A DNA stretch of 5,298 bases from JAEUOS01 sp964470865. GTDB lineage: Bacteria; Pseudomonadota; Gammaproteobacteria; Burkholderiales; JAEUOS01. A program made the translations under genes and the position numbers. The stretch covers positions 1-5,298 of the forward strand of contig CAYYFR010000320.1 of the NCBI GenBank assembly GCA_964470865.1. The letters are read 5' to 3'. Positions 1-4,135 of this stretch are shown here, in pieces. The notes under the pieces are model-generated. The model saw only the letters and a list, made by a program, of their open reading frames with translations, was not told where the DNA came from and made no database searches. The first letter of the stretch is position 1. The number at the start of each line of letters is the position of its first letter.

Positions 1-466
1 AGGCACGCGCGATCACGTTGCTGTCGCGCCCGGTCATGCTCTGCAGCACGAACAGATTGAAACCCACGGGCGGGGTTACCTCGGCAATTTCGACCAACAG
101 CACGACGAAAATGCCGAACCAGACCAGATCGAACCCGGCCTTCTGAATCATCGGCAGCACCACTGCGGCCGTCAGCACGATCATCGAGGTGCCGTCGAGC
201 GCAGTACCGAGGATGATGTAGAGCAAGGCCAGCATGGCGATCAGCGCATAGGGCGAGAGGTTGAGGCCGGCCACCCAGTCGGCCAGGGCGATCGGAATGC
301 CGGTGAATGCCATGGTCATGGACAGGAACGCCGCACCGGCCAGGATGAACATGGTCATGCCCGAGACCCGGGTGGCGCCGAGCAGGCTGTCCATGAAGGT
401 GCGCATTACGGGCAAGCTGCGCTCCTGATCCCGCCGGTGATCGGCGGGTTTGGGCAACCACCGGGG
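1..466 (-). pseudogene. TRAP transporter large permease (DctM) C-terminal remnant, 5'-truncated and open at the left edge
   Basis: The minus strand reads as the C-terminal membrane part of the large (12-TM, DctM-type) subunit of a TRAP transporter, which moves C4-dicarboxylates or other organic acids through the inner membrane with a periplasmic binding protein. Seen: a hydrophobic helix with ILAGAAFLSM, then FTGIPIALADW, then GTALDGTSMIVLT and VEIAEVTPPVGFNLFVLQ, all typical of the last third of DctM. Full DctM is about 430 residues. The usual 270 or so N-terminal residues, including a PTEAA-type motif, are absent: the frame is closed by TAG at 467-469 and no other frame upstream to about 600 continues the protein. 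The first in-frame ATG is at 406-404; upstream TTG codons at 457 and 415 are possible but no convincing ribosome site was found. The gene continues past base 1, so its true end is unseen. It is probably a non-functional remnant; a recent frameshift or assembly error is the alternative. Confidence 0.8.
430..448. repeat. Perfect 7-bp inverted repeat at the broken end of dctM
   Basis: CCCGCCG at 430-436 and CGGCGGG at 442-448 are separated by five bases, GTGAT. The hairpin lies between the first ATG of the dctM remnant and the stop that truncates it. It is followed on the plus strand by only a short T run, so it is not a convincing terminator. It could be part of the original coding loop or mark the breakpoint. 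Confidence 0.4.
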
Positions 467-544
467 CTACTGACGACTTGAATGCTTTGGGGAAAAATGC
501 CCCGAGCGGGTCGATGGGAGGGGAAATCCGTGGCAGACGAATTG

Positions 545-578
545 GCAGGCACTGTGCCTGCTGCGGGCGCGCGCGCCC
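545..578. repeat. Two adjacent perfect palindromes
   Basis: The first is 17 bases: GCAGGCAC (545-552), a central T at 553, and GTGCCTGC (554-561). Four bases later comes a 14-base palindrome of G and C only, centred between 571 and 572 (565-578). A one-base centre is typical of a protein-binding dyad rather than an RNA hairpin, so the first could be an operator. The second is low-complexity alternating GC and may be chance in GC-rich DNA. Confidence 0.45.
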
Positions 579-602
579 CGTTTCATGCACCTTTGCGCTG
601 AC

Positions 603-625
603 GGTCTCGACGCCTTGTCGAGATC
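603..625. repeat. Inverted repeat with 5-base loop
   Basis: TCTCGAC (605-611) and GTCGAGA (617-623) pair perfectly around GCCTT. The stem extends to nine pairs if a G-T wobble (604/624) and a G-C pair (603/625) are counted. No T tract follows on either strand, so it is not a standard intrinsic terminator. Confidence 0.45.
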
Positions 626-857
626 CGCGGCGGCGCGCGCTGCCTGCCTGTTTGGCCACCACTCAATAGTAGTGCAGGTGCCGGTAGTTCAAGGCGTGCC
701 TGCGCGACCCCCATGCTTCGCTGTGGTTGTTCGTTACTGCGGTTATTACGAAGTATCTTTATCGTTTGCTCTGCTTTTTCGTGGCCGCGCATTCCTCTAC
801 AGTCGTGTTTTCGCACCCGGCAACCCGCCGCCGTGCGGTAGCGCCAACCTCACACAC

Positions 858-861
858 GGAG
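858..861 (+). promoter_or_regulatory. Ribosome binding site fixing the TerB-like start at 871
   Basis: GGAG at 858-861 is nine bases upstream of ATG 871. It decides for this start over the in-frame ATG at 727, whose 48 extra residues have no recognisable domain and no ribosome site. Confidence 0.7.
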
Positions 862-870
862 AAAAACATC

Positions 871-1377
871 ATGCGCACTTACCCTCGCGACAGCACCCAT
901 GCCGCTGCCCGCATCGTAGCCCTTGCCCTCGTGGCCGACGGCCGCATCAAGGAAATCGAGCTGGTTTCGCTCGACAAGATGGATGCCTATGACCGCTTGG
1001 GAATTTCGAGCGCCGAAATGCAAGGCGTGCTGCGGGAACTTTGCGCCGACCTGCTGCAAGCAGCGACCGTTGCCGGGCGGGACGACTGCAAGGTCAGCCC
1101 GGATAATCTCCGATGTCTCTTGGCCGAGGTCGATGACCCGAAACTCAGGCGCCTGGTGTTCGAGTTATGCAACGGGGTCGCACGCTCAGACCGCATGATG
1201 CACGACGGCGAACTGGCGCTTCTGCTCGGTGCGATCGATCAGTGGCGGGTCGGGGGCGCTGATCCGCACGTCGCGGCACCGACATGGCCCGCGCGCCGAA
1301 ATGACGACGCCCAAGAGCGGCGCCACCCCGGGTATCGGGCCGCCCCGATTCGAGCGGCGGCAGCGCGTACGGTCTAG
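871..1377 (+). CDS. TerB-like (tellurite-resistance B family) protein
   Basis: Predicted 168-residue soluble, mostly helical protein. Residues 1-126 resemble small TerB-family proteins of betaproteobacteria. An N-terminal block, AAARIVALALVADGRIKEIE (11-30), carries the DG-x5-E pattern of the TerB acidic metal-binding loop. A second acidic loop, SDRMMHDGELALL (106-118), follows the repeat-like C-terminal half, with LAEVDDPKLRRLVFELC at 84-100 between them. TerB-fold proteins are thought to bind divalent metal through these acidic patches and to act in tellurite/stress or phage-resistance complexes. No other ter gene is near, so the role here is unknown. Residues 127-168 form an Arg/Ala/Pro-rich tail that I do not recognise and that may result from a frameshift or loss of the original stop. 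The gene stands alone and converges with the vapBC-type module. Family assignment is fairly firm, function is not. Confidence 0.72.
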   Translation: MRTYPRDSTHAAARIVALALVADGRIKEIELVSLDKMDAYDRLGISSAEMQGVLRELCADLLQAATVAGRDDCKVSPDNLRCLLAEVDDPKLRRLVFELCNGVARSDRMMHDGELALLLGAIDQWRVGGADPHVAAPTWPARRNDDAQERRHPGYRAAPIRAAAARTV

Positions 1378-1561
1378 TCGCAGTCGGACGACATCACCTT
1401 GCTTGCGGTGCGCGCAGAGTCACGCGCAGGACAGGAATTTCAATCCCCGTTCCACCAGTATCCGGTGGATGAAATTCACAGTCGATGCGGAGATCATGCC
1501 GAAGGATTCTCAAAACGTCGGCTGGATAGCGCTCCAGTCCGTGCGCGGCGCTTTCCCCGCG
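1378..1561. other. Spacer between convergent genes
   Basis: The TerB-like gene and vapC end towards each other across these 184 bases, where no gene is convincing. The minus-strand vapC frame stays open for about 54 codons beyond the vapC stop, but the peptide matches nothing I know. The spacer carries a strong interrupted hairpin at 1435-1477. A 12-base palindrome, CGCGCTAGCGCG, spans the vapC stop at 1558-1569. Confidence 0.55.
1435..1477. repeat. Interrupted hairpin, possible bidirectional terminator
   Basis: The outer arms GAATTTCA (1435-1442) and TGAAATTC (1470-1477) are perfect complements. The inner arms TCCACC (1451-1456) and GGTGGA (1464-1469) are also perfect, with a seven-base loop. 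The right arms are contiguous, while the left arms are separated by eight unpaired bases, giving a 14-pair stem with one bulge. Its place between two converging genes suits a shared terminator or structured 3' end. No run of T follows, so an intrinsic terminator is not proven. Confidence 0.5.
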
Positions 1562-1972
1562 CTAGCGCGAGAATGGGTTGACGACGGCGACACCGGCGGG
1601 TTCGAAGTGCTTGGTGTTACGTGTCACCACCGCCAGGCCGTGGGTCAATGCGGTCGCTGCGATCAGGAGGTCGGCGCCATCGTGCCCGAGTTGCGCCGAC
1701 AGGCGCCCCCAGCGCCGCGCGATGGCGGGAGTGACCGGGAGAATCCGCTCCGCGTACAGACGCGCGAGGTTTTCAAGCCAGGCTTCCAGCGTTGCGGCGA
1801 ATTGCGGATCGTCGGCGCGGCGCTTCTCGATGCCGCGTTCGACTTCGCCAAGGGTCACTACGCTCAGGTACAACTGGTCGTCCGCCTGCTTCGACATCCA
1901 GCGCGTCAAGCCCCGGTCCGGCCGCGCGCGGCGCAGTTCCGAAACGATGACGGTGTCGAGCAGCAGGGTCAA
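1562..1972 (-). CDS. vapC: PIN-domain toxin, VapC/FitB-like ribonuclease
   Basis: A 136-residue PIN-domain protein of normal VapC length, expected to be a Mg2+-dependent endoribonuclease acting in the cytoplasm on tRNA, rRNA or mRNA and neutralised by the upstream antitoxin. Seen: the N-terminal strand LLLDTVIVSEL with catalytic Asp6, Glu43 in TLGEVERG, Asp101 in GADLLIAATAL, and the C-terminal TRNTKHF followed by GVAVVNPF. The Asn usually two residues after the first Asp is Val8, and the position often holding a fourth acid is His122, as in some FitB-like members. The start is TTG at 1972-1970, overlapping the antitoxin stop as TTGA, with GGGAA (1985-1981) eight bases upstream. No ATG fits, and an ATG further in would lose Asp6. 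It is translationally coupled to the antitoxin and looks intact. Confidence 0.92.
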   Translation of the reverse strand: MTLLLDTVIVSELRRARPDRGLTRWMSKQADDQLYLSVVTLGEVERGIEKRRADDPQFAATLEAWLENLARLYAERILPVTPAIARRWGRLSAQLGHDGADLLIAATALTHGLAVVTRNTKHFEPAGVAVVNPFSR

Positions 1973-2232
1973 AGATCGATTTCCCGCAGCTTCAATCGCG
2001 CGCGTTCGGCAGCAGGTTCGGGGTCCTTCGGGATCGCGCGCAGGTGCGCGGCGAATCCCGGCGCGGCGGCGCGCGCGCTTTGCTTGAGCGCCCGGTAGTT
2101 CGAGGCCGAAAGCACGACCACCGCCTCATGGCCGCGGCGGGTCACGTGTTGCGGCTCACCCTGCATGGCGGCCTCGACGACCTGACTGAACTGGGTCTTG
2201 GCGTCCTGCAACCTCCATGACGACTTGTTCAC
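1969..2232 (-). CDS. vapB: Phd/YefM-family antitoxin of the VapC module
   Basis: An 87-residue antitoxin of the Phd/YefM fold, which binds DNA as a dimer through its N-terminus and blocks the toxin with its C-terminus. Residues 6-46 (WRLQDAKTQFSQVVEAAMQG, then VTRRGHEAVVVLSASNYRAL) are the classic family pattern: WxLQxAK, FSxVV, VTRxGxxAVVVLS and a Y-x-x-L end. The C-terminal half (52-87) is charged and Ala-rich, as expected for the toxin-binding, flexible part. The start is GTG at 2232-2230, with GGAGG (2241-2237) four bases upstream. The ATG at 2218-2216 is in another frame. The stop overlaps the vapC TTG. A strong promoter with operator-like repeats lies directly upstream, so the pair is most likely self-repressed. 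In strict nomenclature it is a Phd/YefM antitoxin paired with a VapC toxin, so the symbol vapB is by position. Confidence 0.9.
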   Translation of the reverse strand: MNKSSWRLQDAKTQFSQVVEAAMQGEPQHVTRRGHEAVVVLSASNYRALKQSARAAAPGFAAHLRAIPKDPEPAAERARLKLREIDL

Positions 2233-2236
2233 CAGG

Positions 2237-2241
2237 CCTCC
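2237..2241 (-). promoter_or_regulatory. Ribosome binding site for the GTG-started antitoxin
   Basis: GGAGG on the minus strand is four bases from the GTG at 2232. The strong match supports the non-ATG start. Confidence 0.7.
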
Positions 2242-2254
2242 AAAGCTAAAATTT

Positions 2255-2278
2255 AATCTGGTCAGATTATCTGGTCAG
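2255..2278. promoter_or_regulatory. Operator candidate: tandem repeats with inner palindrome
   Basis: ATCTGGTCAG occurs twice (2256-2265 and 2269-2278), offset by 13 bases. The first copy forms a near-perfect dyad, AATCTG-GT-CAGATT (2255-2268). The repeats cover the -10 box and the expected transcription start of the antitoxin-toxin operon. That is where a Phd-type antitoxin or its complex with the toxin would bind to repress its own gene. Confidence 0.75.
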
Positions 2279-2294
2279 TTCTTGCGTGTGTCAA
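2266..2294 (-). promoter_or_regulatory. Sigma-70 promoter of the vapBC-type operon
   Basis: On the minus strand a perfect -35 box TTGACA (2294-2289) is followed after exactly 17 bases by GATAAT (2271-2266), five of six matches to the consensus. Transcription would start near 2258, giving a leader of about 25 bases that carries the GGAGG ribosome site. A weaker overlapping pair, CTGACC and TAAATT, also 17 apart, lies about 13 bases further down and follows the operator repeat period. Confidence 0.82.
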
Positions 2295-2339
2295 GCCGGC
2301 GCTCCGGCCCTACTGCACAGATCGACGCTGTGCGCCGGC
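2295..2339. repeat. Nested inverted repeats upstream of the vapBC promoter
   Basis: The outer arms GCCGGCGC (2295-2302) and GCGCCGGC (2332-2339) enclose inner arms GCACAG (2315-2320) and CTGTGC (2328-2333) with a seven-base loop; the right arms overlap by two bases. The structure ends exactly next to the -35 box. It could be a terminator or regulatory stem of whatever lies towards the gap, but no T tract is seen. Confidence 0.4.
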
Positions 2340-2426
2340 CGCATCCGGTCCATGGTGCCAACTTGCGATCCAGAAGAGCGTGGTCGTGGCAGGATCTGAT
2401 GCCACCTCGGTCCGCTACCGCCAGCC

Positions 2427-2526
2427 NNNNNNNNNNNNNNNNNNNNNNNNNNNNNNNNNNNNNNNNNNNNNNNNNNNNNNNNNNNNNNNNNNNNNNNNNN
2501 NNNNNNNNNNNNNNNNNNNNNNNNNN
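2427..2526. other. Assembly gap (100 N)
   Basis: Exactly 100 undetermined bases, the usual placeholder for a gap of unknown size. The two toxin-antitoxin modules are therefore on separate contigs joined by scaffolding. Their real distance, and anything between them such as an insertion sequence that breaks assemblies, is unknown. Confidence 0.98.
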
Positions 2527-2546
2527 CCACCACGCGACACGCTGAT

Positions 2547-2568
2547 CGGACTCATAGTCCGGCGCCGG
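2547..2568. repeat. Two overlapping palindromes right of the gap
   Basis: CGGACT (2547-2552) and AGTCCG (2556-2561) flank CAT. A 10-base palindrome, CCGGCGCCGG (2559-2568), overlaps the second arm. No gene or terminator context explains them. Confidence 0.4.
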
Positions 2569-2707
2569 TTGCGCATGCGGGTCATTGTCGCCAGGCTCCT
2601 GCCCGGCATCTTCCACAGCGGCGGCCTCGTGCCGGCTTGAGCATCGGTGGCGAAGTCGGTACGCCCGGATGGCCGAGAGCACACACTGGCGCACCGGCAA
2701 ACGCGTC

Positions 2708-2722
2708 ATCCCAAAATGGGAT
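2708..2722. promoter_or_regulatory. Operator candidate of the higBA module
   Basis: ATCCCA (2708-2713) and TGGGAT (2717-2722) form a perfect dyad around AAA, ending 12 bases before the higB ATG. This is the expected place for the HigA helix-turn-helix dimer to repress its own operon. I could not assign a convincing -35/-10 pair. TACATT at 2722-2727 is a possible -10 but would give an almost leaderless higB transcript. Confidence 0.65.
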
Positions 2723-2734
2723 ACATTGGCGACC

Positions 2735-3019
2735 ATGCATATCATTTCGCACATGAAGATCGTCGAGGCTAAGGCGGCGCATCCGGAATGCAGCGGGGCG
2801 CTCGATCAGTGGTATCGGCTATCGAAGCGGACAATGTGGCGGAATTTCGCCGATGTAAAAGCGTGCTTTCCGGCGATTGACAAGGTGGGCAACAAGTTTG
2901 TATTCGACATCGGCGGCAACAAGCTGCGCTTGATTGCCGCGATTCACTTCACTACCGGGCGGGTGTTTGTCCGGGCGGTGTTGACGCAACGTCAATACGA
3001 CAAAGGAGGCCGGAAATGA
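2735..3019 (+). CDS. higB: HigB-family toxin (mRNA interferase)
   Basis: A 94-residue toxin of the HigB family (RelE-like fold), a ribosome-dependent mRNA endonuclease in studied members. Recognised from the start MHIIS, the helix segment ALDQWYRLSKRTMWRNFADVK (22-42), FPAIDKVGNKFVFDIGGNKLRL (45-66) and the end VFVRAVLTQRQYD. Homologues typically have NIGGNKYRL and a final TH-x-EYD, so Thr84-Tyr88 matches with a Gln at the usual His position. The chosen ATG (2735) gives the family's normal length and N-terminus; the frame remains open upstream but without homology. No clear Shine-Dalgarno precedes it. It overlaps higA by four bases (ATGA). The last residues (DKGGRK) are set by the DNA that also forms the higA ribosome site. 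Gene order toxin first, antitoxin second is the usual hig order. Confidence 0.93.
   Translation: MHIISHMKIVEAKAAHPECSGALDQWYRLSKRTMWRNFADVKACFPAIDKVGNKFVFDIGGNKLRLIAAIHFTTGRVFVRAVLTQRQYDKGGRK
3003..3009 (+). promoter_or_regulatory. Strong Shine-Dalgarno of higA inside higB
   Basis: AAGGAGG, six bases before the higA ATG at 3016, is almost fully complementary to the 16S rRNA end. higB upstream lacks such a site, so translation should favour the antitoxin. Confidence 0.88.
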
Positions 3020-3423
3020 ATGATCGACTCGATACCGCGCTGGCGCACTGGAGCTATATCGCGCCCCTGCTGACGCCACCTTCGAACCAGGCCGAGTACC
3101 GGGTGCTGGTGGAATCGCTGGATGCCATCCTGGATGCCGGCGGCGCGGACCAGGCGCATCCTCTGGCCGGAATGGCCGTCCTGGTAGGCGAACTGGTGTC
3201 CGCCTGGGAGCGTACGCATGTGCCGATGCCGGAGGCGATGAGCGCGGCTGAGACCCTGCGCTTTTTTATGGAGCGCGACGGCCTGCGCCAGTCCGATCTG
3301 CCGGAGATCGGCAATCAGGCCAAGGTGTCGGAGCTATTGAACGGTGCGCGCAAAATCAACATGCGCCAGGCTCTTGCGCTGGCGGCACGTTTCAATGTGG
3401 CGATGGAGTTGTTTGTGGACTGA
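3016..3423 (+). CDS. higA: HigA-family antitoxin, helix-turn-helix regulator
   Basis: A 135-residue antitoxin of the larger HigA type. Residues 1-68 are a helical N-terminal region (HWSYIAPLLTPPSN, YRVLVESLDAILD, HPLAGMAVLVGELVSAWE) as in this family. Residues 77-129 form an Xre-type helix-turn-helix: AAETLRFFMERDGLRQSDL, then IGNQAKVSELLNGARKIN, where AKVSELLNGAR (102-112) is the probable recognition helix. It should bind HigB and repress the operon through the dyad at 2708-2722. The start overlaps the higB stop (ATGA), and the perfect ribosome site plus coupling predict antitoxin excess. The frame is intact. Immediately downstream begins the relic zone, so higA marks the last sound gene before a rearrangement scar. 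Confidence 0.93.
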   Translation: MNDRLDTALAHWSYIAPLLTPPSNQAEYRVLVESLDAILDAGGADQAHPLAGMAVLVGELVSAWERTHVPMPEAMSAAETLRFFMERDGLRQSDLPEIGNQAKVSELLNGARKINMRQALALAARFNVAMELFVD

Positions 3424-3496
3424 AAAGTCGGCACTGGCGGCACGGCGGAACCGGGTCGAACGGCTGATCTGGCGCGCGGTGGCTATCGTCATCCGG

Positions 3497-3625
3497 CGCC
3501 GGTATCGTTGTAGCGTTCATTTGTCAAGCGCACCAGCTGACCCCGACGTTGACGACGAAGGCGCCATCCAGCGGGGGCACGTTCAGCCAGGCGCCGTCCG
3601 GCCGCCGCAACTGCAGGCCACCTGC
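3497..3625 (-). pseudogene. Relic of a 2-oxoglutarate/Fe(II) oxygenase (isopenicillin-N-synthase-like), frameshifted
   Basis: On the minus strand, 3622-3572 reads GGLQLRRPDGAWLNVPP and then GAFVVNVG (to 3542). This is the hallmark GGLQ...DG-W-V-PP...FVVNxGD stretch of the double-stranded beta-helix in this oxygenase family. Directly afterwards the frame is lost, but moving one base on restores it: QLVRLTNERYNDT at 3539-3501 matches the family's usual D-LxRxTNxRYxST. Adding one base at 3540-3541 would also recreate the expected Asp (GGG GAT CAG). The rest is missing: upstream of 3625 the similarity stops abruptly where the EpsD relic begins on the other strand, and downstream the HRV...RYSxPFF part is unrecognisable. 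The metal-binding HxD motif and the 2-oxoglutarate-binding Arg are thus lost. It is certainly not functional; identity of the family is clear from the pattern although the piece is short. Confidence 0.78.
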
Positions 3626-3628
3626 GAG

Positions 3629-4069
3629 ATGCTGGAGACCGCAACGCATCGAATACTGGCCGAAGCATACATAGACCAAAAAGTCCGGAAAGACTCGCCC
3701 ACGCAGGCCGAAATGCGGGATTTCTACGCTCGAAACCCCGACCTGTTCGAACGCCGTCGCGTATACGCGTTTCGTGAATTTCTTTTCGACCGAGCCCAAC
3801 TCAGCGACGCGGTGCTCAAGCAAATCGAGCGCGCCAAAGGCCCCGAAGCGATTTCGACGGTACTTCGGAATTCCGGGATCCAATATCGCGCGTCGGACCG
3901 GACAAGACCTGCCGAAACCCTTCCAGTCGAGCAACTGACGAGGATCGCAAAGATGGGGCGCGGCGCCGCAATGACTTTGGCCGATACTGCTCTTGCGAAC
4001 GTCCTAGTCCTGAGCGACTACGTTGAACAGCCAATCACCTTCGAGCGCCCAGGATTTCGACGGACGTAG
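3629..4069 (+). pseudogene. EpsD-type peptidyl-prolyl isomerase, truncated at both ends
   Basis: The plus-strand frame from about 3629 resembles the C-terminal half of EpsD-family parvulin-like isomerases. These are periplasmic lipoproteins encoded in exosortase-linked exopolysaccharide clusters. Seen: THRILAEAYID, then PTQAEMRDFYARNPDLFERR, VYAFREFLF, IQYRASDRTRPAETLPVEQL and NVLVLSDYVEQPITFE, matching in order the family's RQILAxAYLE, PTPxExxxYYxxxPxLFxxRR, VRAAEQLPLxxL and final LVLxxSxxQPV blocks. About 110-120 N-terminal residues, including the lipoprotein signal, are missing. The frame upstream of 3629 is only the antisense of the oxygenase relic. The C-terminus stops early, with a divergent GFRRT tail and TAG at 4067-4069. 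A +1 shift near 4043 would extend it with APRI, close to the family's usual continuation. ATG 3629 could start 146 residues but has no ribosome site. I call it a pseudogene. Confidence 0.78.
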
Positions 4070-4135
4070 CACGCGCGGATATCAGAGTGCAGATTGCTAT
4101 ACATTACTCATTGCCGGCCACAGCAAAGCTCTCGA

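Larger units (their letters stand above)
467..870. other. Gene-free stretch upstream of the TerB-like gene
   Basis: I find no convincing protein in either strand: the open frames here are Arg/Ala/Pro-rich, have no family resemblance and lack ribosome sites. The stretch holds three perfect palindromes between 545 and 625 (listed separately). It also holds a relatively AT-rich patch at about 727-780 that probably contains the promoter of the gene starting at 871. Candidate boxes there (TTGTTC at 727-732, TATCTT at 754-759) are 21 bases apart, too far for a good sigma-70 promoter, so I do not assign one. Confidence 0.6.
2340..2707. other. Gene-free flanks of the scaffold gap
   Basis: On both sides of the N run I see no recognisable protein in any frame and no transposase or integrase motif. 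The open frames crossing this zone exist only because the Ns are read through. The left contig end (2340-2426) and the right contig start (2527-2707) show no obvious repeat shared with each other. Confidence 0.5.

Noticed and set aside
583..992. Open frames in the 480-990 stretch on both strands
   Set aside because: Low-complexity Arg/Ala/Pro composition, no ribosome sites, no family resemblance; the later part is out of frame with the TerB-like gene.
1435..1477. CRISPR repeat
   Set aside because: The left arm resembles some repeat ends, but there is only one copy, no spacing pattern and no cas gene.
1399..1561. Minus-strand reading beyond the vapC stop (about 54 open codons)
   Set aside because: No recognised motif; GC-rich DNA often leaves such frames open, and vapC already has its normal family length.
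2198..2754. Long open frames on both strands across 2427-2526
   Set aside because: They exist only because the 100 N are translated as X; the flanking peptides match no family.
3424..3540. Integron attC site behind the toxin-antitoxin cassette
   Set aside because: HigBA is a common integron cassette, but I see no paired GTTRRRY/RYYYAAC core sites or imperfect long palindrome here or left of higB.
3344..3628. Plus-strand upstream extension of the EpsD-like frame
   Set aside because: It overlaps the higA end out of frame and then runs antisense to the oxygenase relic, with no EpsD similarity before about 3629.
3626..3934. Minus-strand frame upstream of the oxygenase relic as its N-terminus
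   Set aside because: The peptide is the antisense of the EpsD relic and shows none of the HxD or other oxygenase motifs.
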